Positions 9,835 to 17,071 of a stretch of DNA of 25,236 nt are shown piece by piece. Numbering within the stretch: the first letter of the stretch is position 1; every line of letters starts with the position of its first letter. This stretch comes from Coriobacteriaceae bacterium (GTDB lineage: Bacteria; Actinomycetota; Coriobacteriia; Coriobacteriales; Coriobacteriaceae), in contig CABJBO010000028.1 of NCBI GenBank assembly GCA_902363875.1, forward strand, positions 1 through 25,236. Reading direction: 5' to 3'. The position numbers and the translations under genes are program-made. Below the pieces are notes generated by a model. The model had not been told where the DNA came from. It saw only the letters and a list, made by a program, of their open reading frames with translations, and searched no databases.

Positions 9835-10678
9835 CTAAGCCCGTAACGTAGATGTGCAAACTTCCGAAACGCCTTGCGCGGCATAGTGCGTATAAACTTC
9901 GTCAACCGCCTCAGAAATATCTGAGTATCGCGCCGGGTCAAAAGCATACGATGTCGCAGCTATACCCTGCACCCATTCGGAACGCGGATTAATTGAATAG
10001 CCACACAGCATCATCATACATGCATCTAGACCTGATTTCCCAAGTATCCGACGTATTGATGAGAGCATCGCGGGTCGCCCCCGCACCATCGTCGTCACCC
10101 CTATTAGCAGTATTTACCGTTTTTCTCTAAATGCGTATCGCCACCCTTAAGAATACGAAGTGTTTTATCCAGACCCGATTGTCCTCCATCTCAAACGAAG
10201 GGATAAGGAATCTCATCCGGAATCGGCAGTAACGGAGGATTCACAACGACAAGCGAAAAACATGAGTCATCTCTCAGAGGGGAGTAAAGGCTCCCCTCAA
10301 GCACCCTAGTTTCGTCATCCAAAGAGTTGATGGCAGTGTTTTTCTTACAAAGGTCGACAACAAAAGGGTTGATTTCTACAGATGTTACATCCATGCCACA
10401 GTTGGTAAGTATCAGGCCCTGTATTCTGGGGCCAGAACACAAATCGAGAGCCTTCCGTGCGCTCTGCGGTGTAAGGCGCCAATCTCAGCAAATCTGTCCC
10501 ACAATACTGCGCTGAAGAACAACACGGAACCCCTGAGCCAAACTCCCCTATACCTTATTAAGGCTAAGACAGGCAAGTTCACGCACCCGGCATATTCCAG
10601 AATAACATCCTATTGTTTTAGATGCTCTACAAGCATGAACAGCCGCGAATCGGAAAGATCTTCTAGTTTCGCCCCGAC
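9835..10678 (-). pseudogene. SAM-dependent methyltransferase, broken and 5' truncated
   Basis: Minus-strand pieces in changing frames together read as one class I methyltransferase. In order they are: LEDLSDSRLFMLVEHLKQ, then a TAG at 10610-10612; FAEIGAL; a frame change near 10475; RLTPQSARKALDLCSGPR with motif I; an NPP catalytic motif in VVVNPPLLPIP; a TGA at 10191-10193; DGGQSGLDKTLRILKGG in the same frame; a frame change near 10110; and LIGVTTMVRGRP running to the stop at 9835. The NPP motif is that of N-methyltransferases of the PrmC/HemK-like group. The 5' part is missing because the frame runs straight into the FHA repeat at 10679, so the junction event itself truncated the gene. Confidence 0.8.
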
Positions 10679-11155
10679 TGACCGCCAAGGGCCAAAATGG
10701 CCTCTCCATCCCCAGGCGACCGGCTCTGGCGCGCCGAGGAGTGTCCCCAAGTGCCGGCAGAAAAGGAACGTCCTTAACTGCCGGCTAGAGGGCACCGAAG
10801 AGGATGGCATAGGTAGTGGATTCGCCGAGCTTGAGCTCGTCGCCGGGATTGAGCTGGGCGGAACGGCCGGGCTCGACCTGAATGCAAACGCGCGTGGCCC
10901 CGTTTACCACCACGGTTCCGTTGGTGGACGACAAGTCCTCGACGTGCCAGATATTTTGAGCATCGCACCAGATATGGGCATGGCGGGCCGAGACATCGTC
11001 GCCGACGTCGGTAATATCGCCCTCACCAGTGGCCAGCGCGCCAATCTCAACACCCTGCTCACTCGGCTGAATCCAGCGCGGGGCGCTCACGACAAAACTG
11101 TTTTGCACGCGCAGCAAGCCCAAAGGGTGCGCCGGGGCGGGTTCGCGTTCGCCCG
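10679..11155. repeat. long direct repeat, copy 2 (in the intact FHA gene)
   Basis: Ungapped match to 4009-4485. Here the repeat is the 3' part of the complete FHA gene plus about 106 bases of downstream flank. Its left edge abuts the truncated methyltransferase. Confidence 0.92.
10753..10785 (-). terminator. hairpin after the FHA gene
   Basis: Arms GCCGGCAG and CTGCCGGC abut the FHA stop codon, with an inner AAGGA/TCCTT stem that is better paired than in the copy at 4083. It is the likely end of the kinase/FHA operon, though without a strong T-run. Confidence 0.45.
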
Positions 11156-11723
11156 CAGTCAGCGACATGCCAAGCGAACGCGGCGTGGATGTGCCTCCGC
11201 CGCAGGTCGCGTTCGCGTAGTCGATGGCATAGTTCACCGAGGACCGCACATCCGCCGAACAACCGACGGCGACAAACAGCACCAGCACGACCTCGGCGCG
11301 CTCGGCGGGCATGAGTTCCGCCGCCTGGGACAGGCGATCGAGCGCGTTGCGATAGAGATTCGTGTCCTGGTGGCACTCTTCGAGCGCGCGTACCATCGGT
11401 TCACCTGCAGGACCGCACACCATATTGATTACAGCCGTGGAGTCCATGGGATTGCGCTGGCGCAGGGCCAGTTGCGACATAATACGCGCAGCCGAGGTAC
11501 CGTATTCGGCAAAGTAGCGCTGCTGAAGCGTGCCGACCGGCGCGCGAACGATAAAGCGGGAAACCCAAGAGCGATCGGCGGCTCGGCTCTGCGGGCTGCG
11601 GCCGTCGGCGAGCGGACGGGACGAAAGCACCAAGCCGCACAGCTCGATATGGCTCAGATGCGCTGCGCGCTTAAAGATGTCAAACATGGCCCCGCATGGG
11701 GTGAGCTCAACTTGAGATGCCAT
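10785..11723 (-). CDS. FHA-domain protein
   Basis: A 312-residue protein with a C-terminal forkhead-associated domain (about 225-308) that recognises phosphothreonine. The key motifs are SARH (245-248) and SSTNGT (265-270). The first ~190 residues are a separate region of no recognised family, mostly helical in character (many Ala, Leu and Arg). ATG at 11723 follows AAGGAGG, which lies inside the end of the kinase gene, so the two are translationally linked; only three bases separate the kinase stop from this start. The obvious inference is that the neighbouring kinase makes the phosphothreonine this protein reads. Its 3' third is duplicated at 4115-4485. Confidence 0.9.
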   Translation of the reverse strand: MASQVELTPCGAMFDIFKRAAHLSHIELCGLVLSSRPLADGRSPQSRAADRSWVSRFIVRAPVGTLQQRYFAEYGTSAARIMSQLALRQRNPMDSTAVINMVCGPAGEPMVRALEECHQDTNLYRNALDRLSQAAELMPAERAEVVLVLFVAVGCSADVRSSVNYAIDYANATCGGGTSTPRSLGMSLTAGEREPAPAHPLGLLRVQNSFVVSAPRWIQPSEQGVEIGALATGEGDITDVGDDVSARHAHIWCDAQNIWHVEDLSSTNGTVVVNGATRVCIQVEPGRSAQLNPGDELKLGESTTYAILFGAL

Positions 11724-11726
11724 GAC

Positions 11727-13571
11727 CTAGGCCTCCTTGGTCGTAGAAATAGAATCGGACGATACTTCGACAGGTCCGCCAAAAGTACGGACAGCTGCGG
11801 CTCCACCGGCAAGCGGAGTCGCCATCTGGGCTTTTGTGCGTCGCGGTGCCGAAACGGGAAGTTCAAAGGCAAAGCCCATCGCAAGCAAAAACCACGTAAG
11901 CGTATAGGTTGCAACCAGAGCGGCAACAAGGCCGCCCATCACGGCGCGTTGGGAAAATACGCTACATGCAGCCACAACCAGCACCGGAACCTCGCAGGCA
12001 GAAAGCGCAAGTACACCCTGCAGGAAGCCCGAGCGCCGATCGCGCGCAAGTGCCCCCGCGGCAACGCCGGCTATGCCTGGCAGCGCCAACGCCAGTGCGG
12101 CAATAATACCCGGTAGCGACCCAGACCACACGAGCGATCCCAAAGTCGCCGTCACGCGAGCGCCCGACGCCAGCAGCGCGGCCGAAACCACGACCACAGC
12201 CCAAACCACGCCACAGACGACCGTCGCGCCGACCATCAGCGCGCGACGAACCGCGCGGCCAGACGCATCCATGGGGCACGGCGTGAGCGGCTCGCCGCGG
12301 AGCGAACGACCGACATTTTGCGCATAGTGGTCACAAAACGCCGAGAGCGCCGCCTCGACCGCCGCCGGCTCGGGACGATCTTTTTGATGGCTGGACAGAC
12401 AGGCCATCACCACGTCGAACAGCTGGGCATCGACAAACGCCAGCGCATCGCGTAGCTCCTCGGAATCCGGCTCAAGCCCCAGCTGCTGGGCCTGCTCGGC
12501 CGCAGCGAGCGCCACATCGGGCTCACGACGAAGCAGCTGAGTCAAATCGCAACCGGGCGCATGGGCACCAATGGGATAGTCGGGCAGCGTGTCCATCTTG
12601 AGACGGTAGGGGCTGGCGATGTCGCGCGTCTTTTTGCGCGAACCCGAGGTGCCCGAAGTGCTCGGCGCGGCTTCGTATGGCGCGGCGCCGGCAATGAGCT
12701 CGTAAACCGTGCTTGCTGCGGCATAGACGTCGATCGCCGGCGACATACGCAAAGCGCGCAGGTCGGGAATATCGTCGGTGAGCATCTCGGGCGGGGCATA
12801 GGCAACCGTCGCGCGACGCAGCGTGGCATAGCGCTCCGTAAACGACGCCTTGCCGCCGGTACCGGCCACGGCCGACGCAGGCTCAAGCGCCAGCGACGAG
12901 CCAAAGTCGATCAGGCACAGGTCAAAGGTGCCCTCGGCAAGCTGCCGGTCAAGCGGTAGACGCGCCGTACGCACCATAATATTAGCGGGCGAGATATCGC
13001 GATGGACAAAGCCCTCGCCCACCAGGCTCATACGGCAGAGCAGATCGAACAGGTCGCGACCCAGACGCGCCGCCACAAGCGGCGACAGGCGTCCGGCATC
13101 GTCCACGGCGAGTCGCGAACGCAAGCGGGCGAGCGTCTCGCCCTCGACCCATTCCATGACAATTGCAGGCACACCGTCGACCTCGCCCCAGCCATAGAGG
13201 CGGGGAAAGCCCTTAAGGCCCGAAAGGGCGCGATGGCATTCATATTCCTCACGAAACGCCGCCTTGAACTTGGCGACCAGCGCCTCATGGGCGGCGGCAT
13301 CGTCAAACTCATCGCACGTTGGCAAGATGAGCTGCTTGAGCGCCACGGCCTCGCCTTGGGCGTTGACGGCACGCGTCACGCGGCCGATACCGCCACGGCG
13401 CATGGTGGCATCGTCGGCAAACAGTATCGTAAAACGACGCAGATAGGCAGGCAGTTCGTCCTGACCGAGCGCAATGGCCGGCTCAAACCCGTCGACACGC
13501 GCCAGGCGCAAGCCGACCATGGGATCGCGACCGAGCGATTGTGGTGTGGTGGATGCAAGATCGGTCATCAT
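11727..13571 (-). CDS. Ser/Thr protein kinase with C-terminal membrane domain
   Basis: A 614-residue Hanks-type kinase. The glycine loop is RRGGIGRV (58-65), the catalytic lysine K79 is in VALK, the catalytic loop is HRDISPANIM (H190, D192, N197), and the metal site is IDFGS (D222). The APE-like motif is APPE. A long insert follows in the C-lobe. From about 435 on come four hydrophobic segments (near 437-463, 478-505, 512-535 and 540-566), so the kinase domain is cytoplasmic and anchored. PASTA repeats of the PknB type are absent. The start overlaps the upstream gene's stop (ATGATGA), which indicates coupled translation. The partner downstream is the FHA protein. Confidence 0.93.
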   Translation of the reverse strand: MMTDLASTTPQSLGRDPMVGLRLARVDGFEPAIALGQDELPAYLRRFTILFADDATMRRGGIGRVTRAVNAQGEAVALKQLILPTCDEFDDAAAHEALVAKFKAAFREEYECHRALSGLKGFPRLYGWGEVDGVPAIVMEWVEGETLARLRSRLAVDDAGRLSPLVAARLGRDLFDLLCRMSLVGEGFVHRDISPANIMVRTARLPLDRQLAEGTFDLCLIDFGSSLALEPASAVAGTGGKASFTERYATLRRATVAYAPPEMLTDDIPDLRALRMSPAIDVYAAASTVYELIAGAAPYEAAPSTSGTSGSRKKTRDIASPYRLKMDTLPDYPIGAHAPGCDLTQLLRREPDVALAAAEQAQQLGLEPDSEELRDALAFVDAQLFDVVMACLSSHQKDRPEPAAVEAALSAFCDHYAQNVGRSLRGEPLTPCPMDASGRAVRRALMVGATVVCGVVWAVVVVSAALLASGARVTATLGSLVWSGSLPGIIAALALALPGIAGVAAGALARDRRSGFLQGVLALSACEVPVLVVAACSVFSQRAVMGGLVAALVATYTLTWFLLAMGFAFELPVSAPRRTKAQMATPLAGGAAAVRTFGGPVEVSSDSISTTKEA

Positions 13572-14473
13572 AGGGCAAGCGCCGCCACGTTATTGTTGAA
13601 GTTACCGAGCGCGACGTCATCATCGCCGTAATGGCCGACCCATTGACATAGGTTGGTGTAACAGCCCCACAGATTGGCATACTGCTGATACCACTTTGAC
13701 CGGGGCGAGAATGTCTGACGACCAAACTCGGCTCGAATGACAAACATCTCCCCGACCAGGCTGTCGCACGGCCTGGGATCTCCCGTAGAGTTATAGGTCG
13801 AGACCACGTCATTGGCACGAGAAACATAGCCGTCGAGCATGTTGTACTTGGTCACAAGCCAACTGTGAATGCTCTCTTCCTCAGCAGCGGAAAGGCCACC
13901 GGAGTTTGCATCGTTGTCAGCGTTGCCGCCCGTCGAGCCGCCGTTTCCAGACCCTCCGGCAGAGGAACCCGACCCAGAGCCGCCGCCCGAACTCGACGAA
14001 TCCGAGCCGGAGCCAGAAGTATCCGAGCTACCGGGCTTTCCGGACTGCTGGGCGTCCTGCTCCTTCTGCCGCTCGACCTTATTCACCGTTGCCGCCACGC
14101 TATTGTTGGACAACCGATCGATGATCTTGGTGTTGGTGAGCACGATGGTTTTGCCATTGGCAAGCGTGACTTCGTTGTCCGGGGCCTCGGTGCCGTCCGC
14201 GTCGTCAGTGCCAAACACAATATGCGCGACCACACTTGCCCAAGCATATCCAGTCGTGGTGCCCAGATCACTTTTGACCTCATGCCCCACGCGCGGTTCG
14301 CGTGCGGCATGTGCCTGCATCATGGACGGCACGGTCATGCCATAGGCAGAAACGCCAGCTATGACCAGCACCAGCGAGCAAGACAGCAGTGCGTACGCCC
14401 GCGGCGCCAAGCCCAGTCGGCGTCGCATGCGCACCGCGGCGCCGCGCTTTGTCTGAGTGCCACCGGGCCGCAT
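13568..14473 (-). CDS. membrane-anchored protein with Ser/Gly-rich linker
   Basis: A 301-residue protein and the first gene of the kinase/FHA operon. A basic N-terminus is followed by one hydrophobic segment (about 24-46, AYALLSCSLVLVIAGVSAYG), then an outside region, a low-complexity Ser/Gly linker (about 145-190) and a C-terminal domain with conserved-looking Trp, Tyr and Cys residues. I do not recognise the family. ATG at 14473 has GGAGGAG upstream; a longer reading from 14566 would run through a terminator-like hairpin and is rejected. Its place ahead of a membrane kinase suggests a sensor, a scaffold or a secreted-side partner. The stop overlaps the kinase start. Confidence 0.8.
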   Translation of the reverse strand: MRPGGTQTKRGAAVRMRRRLGLAPRAYALLSCSLVLVIAGVSAYGMTVPSMMQAHAAREPRVGHEVKSDLGTTTGYAWASVVAHIVFGTDDADGTEAPDNEVTLANGKTIVLTNTKIIDRLSNNSVAATVNKVERQKEQDAQQSGKPGSSDTSGSGSDSSSSGGGSGSGSSAGGSGNGGSTGGNADNDANSGGLSAAEEESIHSWLVTKYNMLDGYVSRANDVVSTYNSTGDPRPCDSLVGEMFVIRAEFGRQTFSPRSKWYQQYANLWGCYTNLCQWVGHYGDDDVALGNFNNNVAALAL

Positions 14474-14486
14474 GCGTTCTCCTCCA

Positions 14487-14513
14487 ACAAAAACACGCCG
14501 CTCGGGAGCGGCG
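14487..14513 (-). terminator. terminator-like hairpin in the operon leader
   Basis: On the minus strand a 7-bp stem (CGCCGCT/AGCGGCG, loop CCCG) is followed by TGTTTTTGTT, and the ribosome binding site of the next gene starts within a few bases. It is a good intrinsic terminator by shape. Lying between a candidate promoter and the first gene, it could attenuate the kinase/FHA operon or stop read-through from recR. Confidence 0.6.
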
Positions 14514-14535
14514 CATTCATTCGAATCCATATTTG

Positions 14536-14566
14536 AGTGTATCAGCGAACCCAAAAGGTTGCGCAA
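14536..14566 (-). promoter_or_regulatory. candidate promoter of the kinase/FHA operon
   Basis: On the minus strand TTGCGC (14566-14561) precedes TGATACACT (14544-14536). This gives 17 bases to GATACA, or 19 bases to TACACT with an extended TGA. It is plausible but not strong. Confidence 0.4.
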
Positions 14567-14651
14567 CGAATGGGCAAATTAAGGATGCGAGTGGAAGCAT
14601 CCATGCGATAAGCGGATACAAAGCATCTTTGTTGCACAACAAACTTACAGT

Positions 14652-14681
14652 CGCACGGGGAAATTATGGCTACCCCGTGCG
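14652..14681 (-). terminator. recR terminator
   Basis: A 9-bp perfect stem (CGCACGGGG/CCCCGTGCG) with a 12-base loop lies about 38 bases after the recR stop, followed by a T-containing stretch (GTAAGTTTGTTG). A 7-bp inverted repeat with a two-base centre at 14628-14643 follows it. Confidence 0.5.
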
Positions 14682-14718
14682 TCGCGAGGAAAACATACGG
14701 CAGGAGCAGGCTCGCCAC

Positions 14719-15315
14719 CTAAATCGCGCGACGGGCCTCGATGGCGCGGCCAAGCGTAAGCTCGTCGGCATACTCCAGGTCGCCGCCCACGGGAAGGCCG
14801 CTTGCCAGACGCGACACCTCGACGCCCAACGGCTTGATGGTACGGGCCAGATAGCTCGCCGTGGTCTCGCCCTCGATGTTGGGGTTGGTGGCGATGATGA
14901 CCTCATGGATATCCTCGTGGCCCAAGCGTGCCAGCAGCTCGCGAATGTGCAGCTGCTCGGGGCCAATCTTGTCCATGGGACTGATCACGCCGCCCAATAC
15001 GTGGTAGAGACCGTGATAGCTGCCCGTGCGCTCAATCGCCTGGACATCGCGCGGCTCGCCCACCACGCAAATGCGAGTGGTATCGCGCATCGGGTCCTGG
15101 CAGATGGAGCACTCGTCGGCCGTGGCGTAGTTAAAGCAACGGCTGCAAAAGTGGACCTCCTGCTTAACCTCCAGGATGGCCTCGGCCAGGCGGTGGGCCT
15201 CCTCGGCATCGGCCTCGAGCAGGTAATAGGCGATGCGCTGGGCCGACTTGGGACCAATGCCCGGCAGACGGCCCAGCTCATCGAGCAGTTTTTGCAGACT
15301 GTGATTCGCACTCAT
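14719..15315 (-). CDS. recR: recombination mediator RecR
   Basis: A 198-residue protein, the normal length. It acts with RecO (and RecF) to load RecA on gapped single-stranded DNA in recombinational repair. Visible parts: the N-terminal helix-hairpin-helix ([20 protein letters not shown]), the four-cysteine zinc site C57/C60/C69/C72 (FCSRC..CSIC), and the Toprim domain (ICVVGEP, then [10 protein letters not shown]). It follows ybaB by 13 bases, the conserved ybaB-recR pairing. The ribosome binding site for ATG 15315 is weak, so translation may depend on ybaB. Confidence 0.97.
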   Translation of the reverse strand: MSANHSLQKLLDELGRLPGIGPKSAQRIAYYLLEADAEEAHRLAEAILEVKQEVHFCSRCFNYATADECSICQDPMRDTTRICVVGEPRDVQAIERTGSYHGLYHVLGGVISPMDKIGPEQLHIRELLARLGHEDIHEVIIATNPNIEGETTASYLARTIKPLGVEVSRLASGLPVGGDLEYADELTLGRAIEARRAI

Positions 15316-15328
15316 ATATATGCGTGTC

Positions 15329-15649
15329 TTAGAACGGCATGCCCGGGATGTTGAGGCCGCCGGTGATGGCGCCCATCTGCTTGTTGGCGAGCTCGTTGAC
15401 GCCGCGGACGGCCTCGTTGACGGCAGCCATGATCATGTCCTGCAGCATATCGACGTCCTCGGGATCGAGGGCATCGGGGTCGATGGTGAGGTTGACGAGC
15501 TCCATCTCGCCGTTAACGGTCACCTTGACCATACCGCCGCCGGCAGAGGCGTCGACGGTCTGGGACTTGAGGTTCTCCTGCGCGGCGGCAAGCTGCTCCT
15601 GCATCTTGCGGGCCTGCTTCATCATCTGCTGCATGTTCATACCGGCCAT
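15329..15649 (-). CDS. ybaB: nucleoid-associated protein YbaB/EbfC family
   Basis: A 106-residue DNA-binding dimer of the YbaB/EbfC family. It shows the Met/Gln-rich N-terminal helix ([17 protein letters not shown]), the central [15 protein letters not shown] strand region and a final Gly/Pro-rich end ([10 protein letters not shown]). The start ATG 15649 has AAAGGAG upstream. It lies directly before recR. Usually dnaX comes just before ybaB; here about 1.4 kb of other genes separate them. Confidence 0.96.
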   Translation of the reverse strand: MAGMNMQQMMKQARKMQEQLAAAQENLKSQTVDASAGGGMVKVTVNGEMELVNLTIDPDALDPEDVDMLQDMIMAAVNEAVRGVNELANKQMGAITGGLNIPGMPF

Positions 15650-15769
15650 GATGGCTCCTTTACGTGCGGCCGCGCGCCGAGCTGCAAGGGCAGCCGGAGC
15701 ACGGCGGGACTTTCAAACTCAAAAATCGTACCACGGCGCGGGGCAAGCAAGCGGGGCGGACACGCTACC

Positions 15770-15892
15770 TCAGTCGATATACATGTCCTGGAGTGCAAAC
15801 CGCACCCAAAGATTATGCGAAGTTGAATAATTCGCATCTGCATAATATTGAAAGCTAAATCTTGTAGAGCCGGAATCCGACATTTTCTGCAT
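15770..15892 (-). CDS. doubtful 40-residue frame, unknown
   Basis: An open frame (start MQKMSDSGSTRFSF, end ALQDMYID) in the AT-rich stretch before ybaB. It reads as a plausible protein end and is more AT-rich than its neighbours, but no ribosome binding site is seen and a 7-bp inverted repeat (15815-15837) runs through it. It may be the remnant of a larger inserted gene. The rest of 15650-15989 shows no gene; a TACGAT at about 15725-15730 on the minus strand is a possible ybaB -10. Confidence 0.2.
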   Translation of the reverse strand: MQKMSDSGSTRFSFQYYADANYSTSHNLWVRFALQDMYID

Positions 15893-15949
15893 CCAGCTAG
15901 ATAACAAAATGCCGAACCGCTGCTCGAGGCGGCACTCATGACGACGGTG

Positions 15950-15955
15950 TATAAT
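15950..15955 (+). promoter_or_regulatory. -10 box for the small membrane protein gene
   Basis: A consensus TATAAT lies 35 bases before the start at 15990. No good -35 is seen at the proper distance. Confidence 0.45.
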
Positions 15956-15989
15956 TTGATTGTCACAGATAGCAATTTGGAGGTGCCCC

Positions 15990-16466
15990 ATGAATGCCCC
16001 AGACGCGCTCCAAAACATCCGCTCAAAACACCCCGTTGCATATGTGGTTCTCTATCTCTTTGTCGGCTGGGCATTGCTGGTTATCATCACCCATGCTATA
16101 GCCTTTGGAGCAGAGCTGCTGATAGCCAGCTCGGACCAGCCCGTCGTCAAATGGGAAGCAACCGATGAGTGCACCGACGGAACTCGAACCATTTACTACA
16201 ACAGCCCGTCCCTCTACCAAGAGTTCAAGGTCAAGATAAAGGACTCCAAGATTGTTGATGCCGAGCCAGGCGCTTTCTTGACAATCGGAGCAACCCTCGA
16301 CGCCGAGCAAGTCGAGTACACGGACAGCCGCGCGACGTATCGTATCGACCTCAGCATCCTAGGCCGACCGTCACGCGCTTGTCTGCTCGAATGCGATATA
16401 CGCGGCACCACACTACACATGTCCGAAATACAGATGCGCCCGGACAAAGAGCCCCTAAAGGGCTAG
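15990..16466 (+). CDS. single-pass membrane protein, unknown function
   Basis: A 158-residue protein. A short polar N-terminus is followed by one membrane segment (about 16-40, AYVVLYLFVGWALLVIITHA), and the remaining ~115 residues are probably outside, with beta-rich character. ATG at 15990 has TTTGGAGGTG upstream at good spacing; a start ten codons earlier lacks one. It reads rightward, against all neighbours, between the ybaB promoter region and the DUF4160 pair, so it looks like an inserted accessory gene. I do not recognise the family. Confidence 0.7.
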   Translation: MNAPDALQNIRSKHPVAYVVLYLFVGWALLVIITHAIAFGAELLIASSDQPVVKWEATDECTDGTRTIYYNSPSLYQEFKVKIKDSKIVDAEPGAFLTIGATLDAEQVEYTDSRATYRIDLSILGRPSRACLLECDIRGTTLHMSEIQMRPDKEPLKG

Positions 16467-16479
16467 GGGTCCTAAGCCC
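16460..16479 (+). terminator. hairpin at the end of the membrane protein gene
   Basis: GGGCTAGG and CCTAAGCCC pair with one bulged A around the loop GGT, overlapping the stop codon. It is short, without a T-run, and lies between converging genes. Confidence 0.35.
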
Positions 16480-16491
16480 AGCAAACGATTC

Positions 16492-16764
16492 TCAACAGTA
16501 AAACGACAGCCCACCGGTTGTTTCTTTCCAGCGTTTGCAAATCAGCGCATGGTTAGATGAAACAAACTGCATGATATCGCGTAAATCCCGAGCAGGAATA
16601 TCGCCCTTGTTATGGGCCAGCTTGCATCCGCCGGAGCGGGTAAGCCATATCTTGGTTGCCTCGGCAGTGGGGCGCTTGACCGCAACGTGAACATGGACAG
16701 GTTCGCCGTTCTCCCCCGTCCAGAAGAAGATGATGTACGGCCCGAGTCGAAACAGACTAGGCAT
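16492..16764 (-). CDS. DUF4160-family protein
   Basis: A 90-residue protein matching the DUF4160 pattern: start MPSLFRLGPYIIFFWTGENG, then the EPVHVHV motif, then a basic region and a C-terminal helix with NHALICKRWKE. Members are small, often paired with another small gene and often near mobile or toxin-antitoxin-like loci, but no biochemical role is established. ATG at 16764 overlaps the end of the upstream gene by eight bases, so the two are made together. Confidence 0.75.
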   Translation of the reverse strand: MPSLFRLGPYIIFFWTGENGEPVHVHVAVKRPTAEATKIWLTRSGGCKLAHNKGDIPARDLRDIMQFVSSNHALICKRWKETTGGLSFYC

Positions 16765-17017
16765 AGACTCGTCCGCCTTCGTAGGCAAAACGCAGGATGA
16801 GCGGGGCATTGTTGCGCACGAAATCATCGAGTTCTTTGAGGTCCGCTTCGCTAAAGCCCTCGCGTGACACCCAATTGAATGCCGGCAAGATGCACTCCGC
16901 CGTGTCAAAACCCCAATCGCGCGGGCGCTCCACAACAACCTTCACCGTGTTGTCCTCACGGACTTCGGAATACGAAACTTGCGTATCGTCCTCAAGGCGG
17001 ACATATTCCCACATCAT
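16757..17017 (-). CDS. small acidic partner of the DUF4160 protein
   Basis: An 86-residue acidic protein (start MMWEYVRLEDDTQVSYSEV, with a C-terminal helix containing NNAPLILRFAYEGG). GGAG lies eight bases before the start. Proteins like this often sit just upstream of DUF4160 genes. It begins 54 bases after the dnaX stop and reads the same way, so it may be co-transcribed with dnaX. An antitoxin-like or binding-partner role is only a guess from the pairing. Confidence 0.7.
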   Translation of the reverse strand: MMWEYVRLEDDTQVSYSEVREDNTVKVVVERPRDWGFDTAECILPAFNWVSREGFSEADLKELDDFVRNNAPLILRFAYEGGRVYA

Positions 17018-17071
17018 AAGCTCGCTCCGTTCAAAGACGTCTCTTCTTGAGCAGTATACCCGCCTGTACAG

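Noticed and set aside
10635..12116. Long plus-strand frame across the FHA and kinase genes
   Set aside because: Arg/Gly/His-rich shadow of two well-supported minus-strand genes; no domain and no ribosome binding site.
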